Below are positions 26,481-35,937 of a stretch of DNA of 64,000 bases, piece after piece. Numbering within the stretch: position 1 is the first letter of the stretch; the number at the start of each line of letters is the position of its first letter. Below the pieces are notes generated by a model that was given only the letters and a program-made list of their open reading frames with translations, had not been told where the DNA came from and did not search any database. The DNA is from Lactobacillus kimbladii (GTDB lineage: Bacteria; Bacillota; Bacilli; Lactobacillales; Lactobacillaceae), in NCBI RefSeq assembly GCF_000970755.1, contig NZ_KQ034007.1, positions 1,262,829-1,326,828 of the forward strand, given 5' to 3'. Made by a program: the position numbers and the translations under genes.

Positions 26481-28538
26481 TTAATGACCGAAAAGTCCTT
26501 TAATGTCATTATACCATTCATTAATTTTTTCTCCTGCTGAACCTATGCCTTTTTCGATTTTATCTCCGAAGCCTTTTGTCCAATCCGAACCTGCACCGTT
26601 ATTTTGAATAATTTGCTTTGGCGCTTGTTCTTTAAATTGATTTTGAGCTGTATATGGCAAAATACTTTCCATTTCAGCCTTATATAGCCTGGTAATACCA
26701 GTTTCTGAAACGCCATGCATGAAGTGCTGCTGATTAGTACGGTCAAAGCCAACCCAAGTGGCTACCACAACGTCCGGTGTATAGCCAACAATCCACTGGT
26801 CTTTAGTACCAAAGCCATAAGAGTTTGGTACTTCCGTTGACCCAGTTTTACCTGCAACTCGATAGCCGGCTGGTTGAGCGGATGTTCCAGTTCCTCCTGC
26901 AAACACTCCTAATAGCATGGTAGTCATTTCTTTAGCAGTATTTTCCGAAATAATGCGGTGTGTGCCAGTATCATGATTTTCAGCAATTACATTCCCACTA
27001 GCATCAGTAATCTTAGTGATGAAATAAGAATTATTAGGCAAATTACCTTTATTGGCAAAAGCCGAATATGCTCGCGCCATTTGAATAGGCGAAACACCTG
27101 TTGACAGTCCACCTAAAGCTAAAGCAAGATTTTGGTCTTCTTTGGGCACCTTGATACCAAAATTATTAGCAGATTGAACTCCTTTAGATACCCCAATTCG
27201 ATCTAATAACCAAACCGCGGGAACATTTTTACTTTGCGCCAAGGCAGAATACATTGGGATTTTATCAGAATAACCGTTGTCAACGTTATGCGGCTGATAA
27301 CCATTCTTACCAAAACGCTGCAGTTTGTTAGAAAGCTGTGAATCATAGTGATAACCTTGTTGCAGCGCTGGAGCATAAGAAACTAGCGGTTTAATCGAAG
27401 AGCCCGGCTGTCTCTTCATTTGAGTAGCACGGTTATAACCACGGAAAACATGTTTGCCTCGGCCACCGACTACAGCTCTAACTGCACCAGTTGTGGGATC
27501 CATTACTACTGTTGCACCCTGAGGTTTCGTACCATCAGTCGCGTTTTGTGGGAACAGATAGCCTTGGTCAAATTTTTGTTGCAGCTGACTTTGATAATTT
27601 TGATTAAGGGTTGTATATATTTTCAACCCTTTATTCATTACATCTTCTTCTTTTAGCCCATAGCGGTTAATTGCCTCGTCCACCACTGCATCAAAGAAAT
27701 AAGGGTAACGATAGCCATCTTTATTATGATAAGTATCGTGTAAAGTTAAACCAATTTTTTGTTCACTTTTCGCCCTGGAACTTGATAATTTTTTATTATC
27801 AACCATTAAATTTAAAATCAGGTTCCTCCGAGACAAAGCGTAGGTCATATGATCAATTGGGTTATATTTACTTGGATTACGTAAAATACCGGCTAATGTT
27901 GCTCCTTCTCCGATTGTCAACTGACTAGCATTTTTGCCAAAATATTTTTGACTGGCATCTTCAACCCCCCATACACCATTGCCAAAATATGCTTTATTAA
28001 GGTACATAGTTAATATGTCTTTTTTGGAATAAACATGATTTATCTCAACAGCAAAAAAAAGTTCCTCAACTTTACGAGAGAATGTTTGTTTTTGCGTTAA
28101 TAAAGCATTTTTAGCCAATTGTTGCGTAATAGTCGAACCACCACCAGATATTTGACCACGATTAAGAATCAAACCTAAAGCGGCTCTGCCCATGCCTTTG
28201 ATGCTAAAGCCCGGGTTCGTCCAGAAAGTACGATCTTCCGTAGAAATAACGGCATTTTTTACATTAGGTGAAATTTTGTTATAACCAACATACGTACCTT
28301 TTTGTGAGTATAGTGAACCAGATTTTTGGCTTCTATAATCGTAAATACCAGTTGTAGCTGATAATGATGCCTTTAAATTTGAAATATTTGAAGTTTTAAC
28401 TTTAACGGTATAATAAGTACAAACCAATAACATCACGGTAAGCAAAATCAAAATGATCCAGCGACCGATAAAAAAACGGTTATCAAAACGGTGCCATAGG
28501 CCACCTATCCCGTTTTTCTTTGGTTCATTGTTTTCCAT
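26481..28538 (-). CDS. Bifunctional class A penicillin-binding protein (PBP2A/1A-like)
   Basis: This membrane enzyme polymerises and crosslinks peptidoglycan. The 685 aa have a short cytoplasmic tail, one membrane helix (about 25-45), a GT51 domain with catalytic E101 in STEDRTFW and GGSTITQQLAKN (133-144), and a transpeptidase domain with S380-S-I-K383, S436-K-N438 and K564-T-G566. All catalytic motifs are intact. It is the promoter-proximal gene of the run to yhaM. Confidence 0.95.
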   Translation of the reverse strand: MENNEPKKNGIGGLWHRFDNRFFIGRWIILILLTVMLLVCTYYTVKVKTSNISNLKASLSATTGIYDYRSQKSGSLYSQKGTYVGYNKISPNVKNAVISTEDRTFWTNPGFSIKGMGRAALGLILNRGQISGGGSTITQQLAKNALLTQKQTFSRKVEELFFAVEINHVYSKKDILTMYLNKAYFGNGVWGVEDASQKYFGKNASQLTIGEGATLAGILRNPSKYNPIDHMTYALSRRNLILNLMVDNKKLSSSRAKSEQKIGLTLHDTYHNKDGYRYPYFFDAVVDEAINRYGLKEEDVMNKGLKIYTTLNQNYQSQLQQKFDQGYLFPQNATDGTKPQGATVVMDPTTGAVRAVVGGRGKHVFRGYNRATQMKRQPGSSIKPLVSYAPALQQGYHYDSQLSNKLQRFGKNGYQPHNVDNGYSDKIPMYSALAQSKNVPAVWLLDRIGVSKGVQSANNFGIKVPKEDQNLALALGGLSTGVSPIQMARAYSAFANKGNLPNNSYFITKITDASGNVIAENHDTGTHRIISENTAKEMTTMLLGVFAGGTGTSAQPAGYRVAGKTGSTEVPNSYGFGTKDQWIVGYTPDVVVATWVGFDRTNQQHFMHGVSETGITRLYKAEMESILPYTAQNQFKEQAPKQIIQNNGAGSDWTKGFGDKIEKGIGSAGEKINEWYNDIKGLFGH

Positions 28539-28622
28539 TTTATCTGCTCCTTTAGAAACAACTAAAATTGTATCATATTAAAGGAAATTACCTTTATTTT
28601 CAAAAAGATTTAACAAATATTT

Positions 28623-29492
28623 ATGAGCTATTATTTTACCTTTAACTTTCCCCAAAATCTCAATCCGTGTTCTGTAAATAATTTATTACGTCTATTACTC
28701 ATTCCGAGAAAATGGCGTCATTTTTTACGCGTTGAACGAAAAGTACTGATTAATGGCAGATACTATCATTTTAATCAAAAAGTAAAGCCAAAGGATAAAG
28801 TTGAACTCTGGCTCAATCACGTTGAAAGTAAGCAACATACTTATCCAGCAAGTGGTAAAAATCCAGAAGTGATTTATGAAGATGACAATCTCTTAATTAT
28901 AAATAAACCTGCAGGACAAAAGACGCATCCTAATTCAAATGAAACTAATACAGCTTTGAATGATTGTGCCACCTATTTAGGATTTTCCCCTTTTATTGTA
29001 CATCGGCTAGACATGTTAACCAGTGGTCTACTACTGGTTGCCAAGAACCCAGCTGTTGTTCCTATTTTAAATCGCGAATTAACCAGTAAACTTTTTCAGC
29101 GCGAGTATTTAGCTGTGATTAATATTAATGAACCGATAGCTAACAGAGGAACAATCGATTTGCCAATTGGCCATGACCCACTTGATCAGCGCAAACGCAA
29201 GATAATAAGTAACGGTCAAAAGTCAATCACACATTATCAGATTTTAAAGCATTTAGACAATAATACTGCTTTAGTTAAATTAGAACTGGAAACAGGAAGA
29301 ACACACCAAATTAGGGTTCATTTGGCTGCGATTGACTGCCCAATTGTGGGAGATCCACTGTATAACCCCGACTTTAAAAATGAACAATTTTTGCATTTAA
29401 CTGCGTATCAAATTTCGCTACAAAAACCTTTTACATTAGATAAACTGAAAGTGAAATTACCAGATGAAAATATACCTTTACTGCAAAATTAA
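28623..29492 (+). CDS. RluA-family 23S/tRNA pseudouridine synthase
   Basis: The 289 aa have an S4-like N-terminal part and the catalytic motif VHRLDMLTSGLLL with D130, followed by ETGRTHQIRVHLAAI. RluA-family members make pseudouridine in rRNA or tRNA; the target base cannot be read from the sequence. It is divergent from the PBP gene and stands alone. Confidence 0.92.
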   Translation: MSYYFTFNFPQNLNPCSVNNLLRLLLIPRKWRHFLRVERKVLINGRYYHFNQKVKPKDKVELWLNHVESKQHTYPASGKNPEVIYEDDNLLIINKPAGQKTHPNSNETNTALNDCATYLGFSPFIVHRLDMLTSGLLLVAKNPAVVPILNRELTSKLFQREYLAVININEPIANRGTIDLPIGHDPLDQRKRKIISNGQKSITHYQILKHLDNNTALVKLELETGRTHQIRVHLAAIDCPIVGDPLYNPDFKNEQFLHLTAYQISLQKPFTLDKLKVKLPDENIPLLQN

Positions 29493-29527
29493 AAGACCGT
29501 TTATCAAACGATCCACAGTCTTCTTTA
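29492..29527 (+). terminator. Possible weak terminator after the pseudouridine synthase
   Basis: A bipartite stem (29493-29497 with 29518-29522, enclosing 29498-29502 with 29506-29510) is followed by TTCTTTAT. The structure is irregular. Confidence 0.35.
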
Positions 29528-29672
29528 TATAATTAAAATTTCTAAATATAGTTCTTTAAAATTCAAGTTAGATAATTTTGCTAATAAATAATAAAACTAT
29601 ATGCCTCTCCTGCTTGCAGCTTATTAACAAATTTTAATTCAACAAAATCTATTTAATAGGATTTTTAATAAT

Positions 29673-30587
29673 TTAATCACCCACGAAAGTACCGGCTTCA
29701 ACTTCACGTATAAAGTCTGCTACATGTTTGTAGTAAACATCAGGATTATCAACCATGTGATGATGTCCTGCATTCGGTGTAGTAACTAAGCGTGAATTAG
29801 GAATCTCACGTTGCATAATCTTTGCAGTCTCAAGAGGCATAGTATCTTCTTCACCAAAAGTCAAAAGAGTCGGCATTTTTATTTGCTTTAAATACTTTCT
29901 AAAATGCCAATCTTTTAATTTACCAGTTACCACAAATTCATTATCACCTTGAAAGGCATGGTACACAGGCAAACCACCGATACGCTTAATATGATATAAC
30001 TTGCATGGCTGTCGCCGATCAAGAAAGTTAATATTTAATATTTGAATATCCTCTTGATAGCGTTTATTGTCATAATCATTGTTTGCTTCACATTCACGCA
30101 TAAAGTCAATTTCCGCTTGTGGGAAAATTTCTTGCCTACGACGGTTAATTGACTCAATATAGTCATCAGTATCATCAACCATAGAAGAAATAATTGTACC
30201 TTTTAAGTGTTGACCATATTTAACCGCATATTCTTGCGCGAGCAAGCCGCCCCAGCTTTGTCCAATCAAGTAGCAATTATCAAGACCAAGCTTAGCGCGA
30301 ACTTCATCAACTTCGTCGAGAAAGTATTCATAAGTTAAATATTTGGCTGCAATTTCAGGATCATCATAATCCGGTTGATCTGAATAGAGCGAACCTAATT
30401 GATCATACATAGTAACTTGAACATGTAGTCCCTGCTTTGCTAATTGATCGGCAGCGTCTTCCCAATATTCATGATTTCCTCCAGGACCTCCGTGAAGGGC
30501 TAATAAATGAATATCACCTTCACCTTGGGTACTTGTCCACAAATGATAGCCATTATCTAAAGTGATGATTTTTGTTCCAGTTCTCAT
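29673..30587 (-). CDS. pepI: Proline iminopeptidase-like alpha/beta hydrolase
   Basis: PepI releases N-terminal proline from peptides. The 304 aa have the oxyanion motif LHGGPGG (32-37) and the nucleophile elbow GQSWGG with S111; a C-terminal histidine lies in NAGHHHMVDN and an acid in FGEEDTMPLE. The HGGPGG signature is typical of the S33 family. It starts 19 nt after an OppA-type peptide-binding lipoprotein gene, consistent with peptide use. Confidence 0.88.
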   Translation of the reverse strand: MRTGTKIITLDNGYHLWTSTQGEGDIHLLALHGGPGGNHEYWEDAADQLAKQGLHVQVTMYDQLGSLYSDQPDYDDPEIAAKYLTYEYFLDEVDEVRAKLGLDNCYLIGQSWGGLLAQEYAVKYGQHLKGTIISSMVDDTDDYIESINRRRQEIFPQAEIDFMRECEANNDYDNKRYQEDIQILNINFLDRRQPCKLYHIKRIGGLPVYHAFQGDNEFVVTGKLKDWHFRKYLKQIKMPTLLTFGEEDTMPLETAKIMQREIPNSRLVTTPNAGHHHMVDNPDVYYKHVADFIREVEAGTFVGD

Positions 30588-30606
30588 TAAAATTTACAGC
30601 TTCTTT

Positions 30607-32373
30607 CTATTTAGTAAAACCTACTTCATTCCATAAAGGATGATTATTGTTTTGTTTTGACGGCTTAAGCGAATAGCCCGAAATCTTATCATTAACAGCA
30701 AAGATCTGATAGGAATTATCAACTGGGATAACATAAGCTTCCTCATTCATATATCTTTGCCATTCATGAAATTTTTTAACTCGATAATCATGATTAAAAG
30801 CTTTTTGTGAATTTATTTCATCCAAAAGCTGATTATTTTTTGCAGTTACAAATCTGGTCATGTTAAACGGTGCTGATTCACTATAATATGGGTGTGGCGA
30901 AGGCTCAGTAGGTGTTGACCAACCAGCCAGATACATGTCGATGCCCTTATTATCGTGTTGCAACTTATCATAGAAAGAATTGTGTTCAATTAAACGACCC
31001 GTGGACAATTGTACATTCAGTCCAACTTTATGCCACTGCTGCAAGTAGTTTTGAACTATTGGCTCCTGAGTAGTGTCTCCACTCATAGCTGCAAAATGAA
31101 TTACCAAAGTCTTGCCATTTGGCTGAACGCGCCACTTTCCTTTCTTCTTGTAACCCGCTTTATCCAAAATCTGATTTGCCTTTTTTAAGTCGTAATTATA
31201 TCCTTTCTCAGTTTTATCAAAGTAGTCACCAAACTTTTCGGGAACCAAAGTTTTTACTCTAAACGTTAAACCATATGTATAACGCTTATTAACCGCATCA
31301 ACATTCATGGCATAACCTATTGCCTGCCTTAAAGCCTTATTATTCATCTTAGCATTAGGATTCATAACATTCTTGCTCTTTTCAGCATCCCATTTTCCTA
31401 CTTTAAAGCCTAAATAATGATAAGCAATTGGGATTTGGGCAATGAAGTTCACGTTTTTGGTATTTTTAACTTGTGGCCACTGGGTATTAATTACAGGAAT
31501 AATATCAAATTTATGACTTTTAATTGCTTGAGAAGCAGAATTAGGAGATACCACTGATATAACAACTTTATCTAATTTTGGTTTCCCTCTCCAGTAATAT
31601 TTGTTCGGTACCCAGGTTGCAGATTGCCCTCTAACTAGTTTTTCAATCTTAAACGGTCCGAAAAATAAGGGATTCTTCCTGATCCTATCTGAAGACTTTA
31701 ATTTAGAAAAAGGAATATCTTTTAAATAATGATAAGGTTCAACTGCTTCCCAAAGCGAACGACTTCCTGCATTTGACATACTTGGATTTAAAGCTGAGCA
31801 GTGTAAAACAACTTTACGGCCATTTTCTCCATCAGGCATTTCAATTCCAGAAATAGTTTTAGCTTTGCCTTCGTGATATTCTTTTAAGCCCTTTAAGACT
31901 TCAAACTGACTGCTATACCGCGGACAAGCTGTATCCTTGTTAGCTAAAATCTCATACGCATATTCAAAATCTTTAGCTACTACCTGTTTACCGTCAGACC
32001 ATTTAACGCCCTTTTTAATATTGATTGTGATCGTCTTTTTCTTAGGATCTAATTTACGTGTAGCTGGACCTTTATCAGTGACGCCATATTGATCATCACT
32101 ATCAAATAAAGTTTCTTGACCGGGAGCTGCAACCATCGAGTCTACATCTTCAGAGGAAAGTTCTTGTGAAAAAATACCTGAAAATGGAGTATCAGTGACA
32201 ACTGCAACTTTTACAGTTCCACCATTTTTAACATTCTTTTCAGGAGTTTCAACAGGAAATTTTTTTACTGTCTTAGTGTCATCACTATTGTTAGCACTTT
32301 TATTGCAAGCTGCCAGTGTAAGAGCGGCTAGAGTCAAAATACCAGCAGAAGCAAGCTTACTTCTTTTTTTCAT
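30607..32373 (-). CDS. oppA: Oligopeptide-binding lipoprotein (OppA family)
   Basis: I use the ATG at 32373; an in-frame GTG lies 9 bases upstream. The 588 aa begin with a signal peptide and a lipobox LTLAAC with Cys23, then a family-5 solute-binding domain (GVKWSDGKQVVAKDFEYAYE, MNVDAVNKRYTYG). No opp permease or ATPase genes are near, so it must work with an Opp system encoded elsewhere. It is followed by pepI, forming a peptide uptake and cleavage pair. Confidence 0.93.
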   Translation of the reverse strand: MKKRSKLASAGILTLAALTLAACNKSANNSDDTKTVKKFPVETPEKNVKNGGTVKVAVVTDTPFSGIFSQELSSEDVDSMVAAPGQETLFDSDDQYGVTDKGPATRKLDPKKKTITINIKKGVKWSDGKQVVAKDFEYAYEILANKDTACPRYSSQFEVLKGLKEYHEGKAKTISGIEMPDGENGRKVVLHCSALNPSMSNAGSRSLWEAVEPYHYLKDIPFSKLKSSDRIRKNPLFFGPFKIEKLVRGQSATWVPNKYYWRGKPKLDKVVISVVSPNSASQAIKSHKFDIIPVINTQWPQVKNTKNVNFIAQIPIAYHYLGFKVGKWDAEKSKNVMNPNAKMNNKALRQAIGYAMNVDAVNKRYTYGLTFRVKTLVPEKFGDYFDKTEKGYNYDLKKANQILDKAGYKKKGKWRVQPNGKTLVIHFAAMSGDTTQEPIVQNYLQQWHKVGLNVQLSTGRLIEHNSFYDKLQHDNKGIDMYLAGWSTPTEPSPHPYYSESAPFNMTRFVTAKNNQLLDEINSQKAFNHDYRVKKFHEWQRYMNEEAYVIPVDNSYQIFAVNDKISGYSLKPSKQNNNHPLWNEVGFTK

Positions 32374-32405
32374 AAAAATCACTCATTTCATTATGTTTTA
32401 CTCAT

Positions 32406-32437
32406 ATTATTAATAAATTTGTCATTTATGTCAAATT
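32406..32437 (-). promoter_or_regulatory. Promoter and small inverted repeat upstream of oppA
   Basis: TTGACA (32429-32434) and AATAAT (32406-32411) are 17 bp apart on the minus strand. AATTTG (32416-32421) and CAAATT (32432-32437) form an inverted repeat around the spacer, a possible operator. Confidence 0.5.
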
Positions 32438-32549
32438 GTATCATCATATATTTTAAAGGAGCATTTAAAAAGATTTTTATTTAGTGTAAAATAGCAAATG
32501 CTTCTGTATAATTTTAGTATGGAAAAATAATTATAGAAAGAGTTAGAAA

Positions 32550-33923
32550 GTGAATATGAACAAGCAAAAAATTGCCGATTTAGCTCAAAAAGCTATTGAT
32601 ACTTTTAATTTACCTAGTTTAGGAATTGGTGTTTATCACAAAGGTGAAAGCTATAGTCATGTATATGGTCAAGCTGAGCAAAATATTCTTTATCCTTTAG
32701 CATCAATTTCCAAAACATTTTTTGCTACGGCTGTTTGTCAATTAGCTGATGCAGGTAAAATCGATTTAGATGATCCTTTGAAAAAATACTGGCCTGAGCT
32801 TAAGCTTGAAGATAAGTATGCCGAAGACCATTTAACATGGAGGGATGCACTTAGTCATCAAAGTGGCTTACCTGCTCATGATCTGATGCGCTTCACTAAT
32901 ATGAATAAGCATGACCTTTCTTTAAAAGAAAAAGCAGAGCACGTGGGTTATTTAAAACCTAACCATGAACTGCGTTATAAAATGCAATACAGCAACCTAG
33001 TTTTTGCATTAGCCACTTATGCTTTTGAACAAGCAATTGGTGCAGATTATGGTACTTATGAACGGCAGCACTTGCTAGAACCACTTAATTTAAAAAACAC
33101 TTATATTAACCACCATGAAGCACCAAGAGAAAATATAGTTAAACCATATATTAGAGATAATGGAATTACGAAAGAGGTTCCTTTTATTGCACCAGGTAAG
33201 GTTGGCGGTGCCAGCAGTATGCTCGCAAGTATTTCGGATTTGCTAACTTGGGCCGAATATCAACTAAAATTGCAAAAAGAAAATAACGGTAATGCCATGG
33301 CTGAACACTTTTTGCCTCAATCTATCATGCCTCCAAGTCGCGCCTACGGTGGCGCTAATTTTGGTGCTTATGGTTTAGGCATGATGATGGAAGATTACCG
33401 CGGACACAAATACTTCTACCATAGTGGTTCATACATTGGCTACTGCTCTTTCATGGGCTTTGTACCAGATCTTGATCTAGCTTTTGTTTCAACCACAAAT
33501 ATGGATTCAACAGATGCAATTTTTGCTTTAGCCTACCAGACCATTGATGAAGCTATGGGCATTTCAGAAACTGATTGGACAAGCAAAATAAAACAGATTG
33601 TTGATCAAAAAGCAGCAACACGAGAAGCTAATATTGCTGAACTAAAAGGAAATTCACCCCAAAATGTTGTGGCTAAGGATAACCTTTTAGGTGACTACCA
33701 AAACCCCGGTTATGGCCTAATTACATTAAATGAAAAAGATGGTAATTTAACAGTTACTATTGGCAAGTGGGATTATCCAGTTATTGTTAATGAAAAAGGT
33801 AAGATGTTTGTGGAAGAAAGATTATATCAACATGAGCTTTTACCAATTGAAATTCAACAAAATCAAGTTTTGCTTTGGACAGAGCGCGCACTTAAAGAAC
33901 CAACTACCTTTACAAAGTTATAA
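32550..33923 (+). CDS. Serine hydrolase of the beta-lactamase/esterase (class C-like) fold
   Basis: The 457 aa have SxxK at S52-I-S-K55, YxN at Y147-S-N149 and HSG (FYHSGSY) in place of KTG. This is the arrangement of PBP-like esterases and D-aminopeptidases rather than classic beta-lactamases. No signal peptide or membrane segment is visible, so it seems cytoplasmic. The start is GTG at 32550 or ATG at 32556. It is divergent from oppA. Substrate unknown. Confidence 0.85.
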   Translation: MNMNKQKIADLAQKAIDTFNLPSLGIGVYHKGESYSHVYGQAEQNILYPLASISKTFFATAVCQLADAGKIDLDDPLKKYWPELKLEDKYAEDHLTWRDALSHQSGLPAHDLMRFTNMNKHDLSLKEKAEHVGYLKPNHELRYKMQYSNLVFALATYAFEQAIGADYGTYERQHLLEPLNLKNTYINHHEAPRENIVKPYIRDNGITKEVPFIAPGKVGGASSMLASISDLLTWAEYQLKLQKENNGNAMAEHFLPQSIMPPSRAYGGANFGAYGLGMMMEDYRGHKYFYHSGSYIGYCSFMGFVPDLDLAFVSTTNMDSTDAIFALAYQTIDEAMGISETDWTSKIKQIVDQKAATREANIAELKGNSPQNVVAKDNLLGDYQNPGYGLITLNEKDGNLTVTIGKWDYPVIVNEKGKMFVEERLYQHELLPIEIQQNQVLLWTERALKEPTTFTKL

Positions 33924-33925
33924 TA

Positions 33926-33999
33926 AAAAAACTTAGCTTTTATGATTAAAGCTAAGCTCAAAATAGTACTTATAAACCAGCTTTAATTAAGCTGGTTTT
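33926..33999. terminator. Two hairpins between convergent genes
   Basis: A 9-bp stem (33932-33940 with 33948-33956) is followed by a 10-bp stem (33974-33983 with 33989-33998) and a plus-strand T-run. The second adjoins the stop of the minus-strand hydrolase and should work for the serine hydrolase gene, and perhaps both ways. Confidence 0.75.
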
Positions 34000-34778
34000 T
34001 ATTTGATATGTGAATTAATCCATGGGACGACTTTACTAATAACTTCATTAAGTTTGGTAAAATCTCCAGTTTCAACATTGTAAGTATGATTTGCATTTTC
34101 AACAGTGAACAAATCCACATTATCCATGTGACAGTTTTTAATAAAATTGAGACTGATATTCGGATCCAAAGTAGGATCGCTGGTACAAACTTCAACTAAA
34201 ATAGGATTTTTAAAGTTTTTAATGTTATCATTCAAAGTTGTCTTCAACTCATCAAAGAATCTGCGGTAAACCAGTTCAACACCGCCGCTACTAGTATGAA
34301 CAATGCTGTAACCTAGATTAGCCATTTCAAATTTATCATAGGTCATTTCAAGAGGCTCTGATGTATTGATAGCACCATTTAGAGAAACTATGATTTTTGC
34401 AGGTAATGTCGAACAAGTAAATGCTAAACGACCACCAAGGCTATGACCTAAAAGTCCCACGCTATTTTCTTCAACATAAGGTAAAGACTGCAAATATTTA
34501 AAACTTGCTTTAACCTCATCAGTCATCACTTTCATGCCATAATTTTCTCTTGAATAAAGGTTCTCTCCCATGCTGCACAAGTCAATTCTTGCTGCAATAA
34601 TTCCGGCTTCAACAATTCTTTTGCTAATTCTGGCCAGCATATGATTATCATTATTTCTGGAAGACATGAAACCATGAATCATCAATACAGCGGGAGATTT
34701 ACTACTTTCATCCGGAATATCAATTTGCATTGGCACATCATGATCAATACATTTTAAAAATCTCAGTTCTTCGCGCAA
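33999..34778 (-). CDS. Alpha/beta hydrolase (esterase-like)
   Basis: The 259 aa carry an HGF oxyanion motif (MIHGFMSSR, 33-41), the nucleophile elbow GHSLGG with S113, an aspartate in VCTSDPTLDP, and the histidine of NANHTYN. No signal peptide. It resembles acyl or feruloyl esterases of lactobacilli, but substrate cannot be told. It has its own promoter and lies downstream of the aldolase terminator. Confidence 0.82.
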   Translation of the reverse strand: MREELRFLKCIDHDVPMQIDIPDESSKSPAVLMIHGFMSSRNNDNHMLARISKRIVEAGIIAARIDLCSMGENLYSRENYGMKVMTDEVKASFKYLQSLPYVEENSVGLLGHSLGGRLAFTCSTLPAKIIVSLNGAINTSEPLEMTYDKFEMANLGYSIVHTSSGGVELVYRRFFDELKTTLNDNIKNFKNPILVEVCTSDPTLDPNISLNFIKNCHMDNVDLFTVENANHTYNVETGDFTKLNEVISKVVPWINSHIK

Positions 34779-34828
34779 TTTTTATATCACCTCAAAAAAT
34801 ATTTCATTATTCATCCGTTACAAGATAC

Positions 34829-34882
34829 ATTATACTGTTAACTCTAAATTTGTACACCAATACAATATATTGAGTGTTCAAA
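34829..34882 (-). promoter_or_regulatory. Promoter and imperfect inverted repeat of the alpha/beta hydrolase gene
   Basis: TATAAT (34829-34834, minus strand) lies 16 bp from TGTACA (34851-34856). An imperfect inverted repeat, TTTGTACACCAAT (34849-34861) against ATTGAGTGTTCAAA (34869-34882), covers the -35, suggesting an operator. Confidence 0.45.
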
Positions 34883-34890
34883 TGTATATA

Positions 34891-34928
34891 AAAAGTCTAC
34901 AACTACTTTTAAACGTTGTAGACTTTTT
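34891..34928 (-). terminator. Terminator after the aldolase/PTS operon
   Basis: A 13-bp perfect stem (34891-34903 with 34915-34927) is followed by a T-run on the minus strand. It begins 22 nt past the aldolase stop. Confidence 0.88.
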
Positions 34929-34949
34929 ATGTAACAATTTAGTTTTTAG

Positions 34950-35849
34950 TTAGATTTTATCTGCTCGCCAAGGATCTATACCCTCATATAATTTGGCTTT
35001 GCCAATAGAATTAAATAGGTCATTTTTATGATGAATAACCTTTTTCCCTGCTTCAATTGCTTCTGGCAACAAATGATTAGGATCCCAACCGTCATTTTCA
35101 GCTAGAATTTCACGAGTCTTTTCAAAGAAGGCGTGTTTATAATCTGAAGAAATATTAACTTTGCTAATACCGTTCTTTACTGCTTCAGCAATCTGTTCGT
35201 CTGGATTTGAAGAACCACCATGCAAAACTAGAGGTGTATCAGGAACTGCCTGAACTATTTTTTGTAAAATATCAATTCTAATTTTAGGAGTAACATCAGC
35301 AGGGTAAATGCCGTGACTGGTACCTATTCCTACTGCTAGAGTATCAACACCTGTTTCTTCGACAAATTTTTGAGCTTCTTCAGGTGTGGTGTAAATCCCC
35401 TCTTTTTTATGTCCTTCAACATGAACTCCAGTTTGACCAATAGTACCAACTTCACCTTCAACAGAAACACCAACTCTATGAGCCATTGTTACTGTTTCTT
35501 TAGTTAGAGCAACATTTGTATCCCAATCTTCAGCTGACATGTCAATCATTACCGAACTAAAGCCATCATGAATTGCTCTAGCTGCACTATCCACAGAATC
35601 ACCATGGTCAAGATGAAGTGCCACAGGAATTTTACTATCACGAATACGTGTTAAAACATAGCTGATAAAGTCATCTTTGCAATATCTTAACTCTGTTGGG
35701 TGGATCATAATAATTGCAGGGGCATAATCAGCTTCACATTGTTCAATTGAAGTTCTCATTAATTCCAGGTTTGAAACATTGTATGCTCCTACTGCAAAAT
35801 TGTTATTTCTTGCTACTTCAAGTAGCTGATTCATATTTACTAAGGTCAT
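34950..35849 (-). CDS. Class II ketose-bisphosphate aldolase
   Basis: The 299 aa have class II aldolase zinc and active-site segments: LHLDHGDS, the EVGTIG segment, VGIGTSHGIYP, VLHGGSS and VNISSDYKHAF. The paralogue at 41.4 kb is the likely glycolytic enzyme, and this one is the last gene of a PTS operon, so it probably cleaves the sugar phosphate that the PTS makes, such as a tagatose-type bisphosphate or a ketose 1-phosphate. GAGGAG precedes the start. Confidence 0.9.
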   Translation of the reverse strand: MTLVNMNQLLEVARNNNFAVGAYNVSNLELMRTSIEQCEADYAPAIIMIHPTELRYCKDDFISYVLTRIRDSKIPVALHLDHGDSVDSAARAIHDGFSSVMIDMSAEDWDTNVALTKETVTMAHRVGVSVEGEVGTIGQTGVHVEGHKKEGIYTTPEEAQKFVEETGVDTLAVGIGTSHGIYPADVTPKIRIDILQKIVQAVPDTPLVLHGGSSNPDEQIAEAVKNGISKVNISSDYKHAFFEKTREILAENDGWDPNHLLPEAIEAGKKVIHHKNDLFNSIGKAKLYEGIDPWRADKI

Positions 35850-35937
35850 TTTTTCTCCTCAAATACTAAATATAATAAATTTAAATATTATTAACTTCTT
35901 TTTATAAATTAATTTTGCATCACTTCCTCTAATTTTT

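Noticed and set aside
32550-33923. Beta-lactamase resistance gene
   Set aside because: HSG replaces KTG, no signal peptide is present and the YxN context is that of esterases or peptidases, so antibiotic hydrolysis is not supported.
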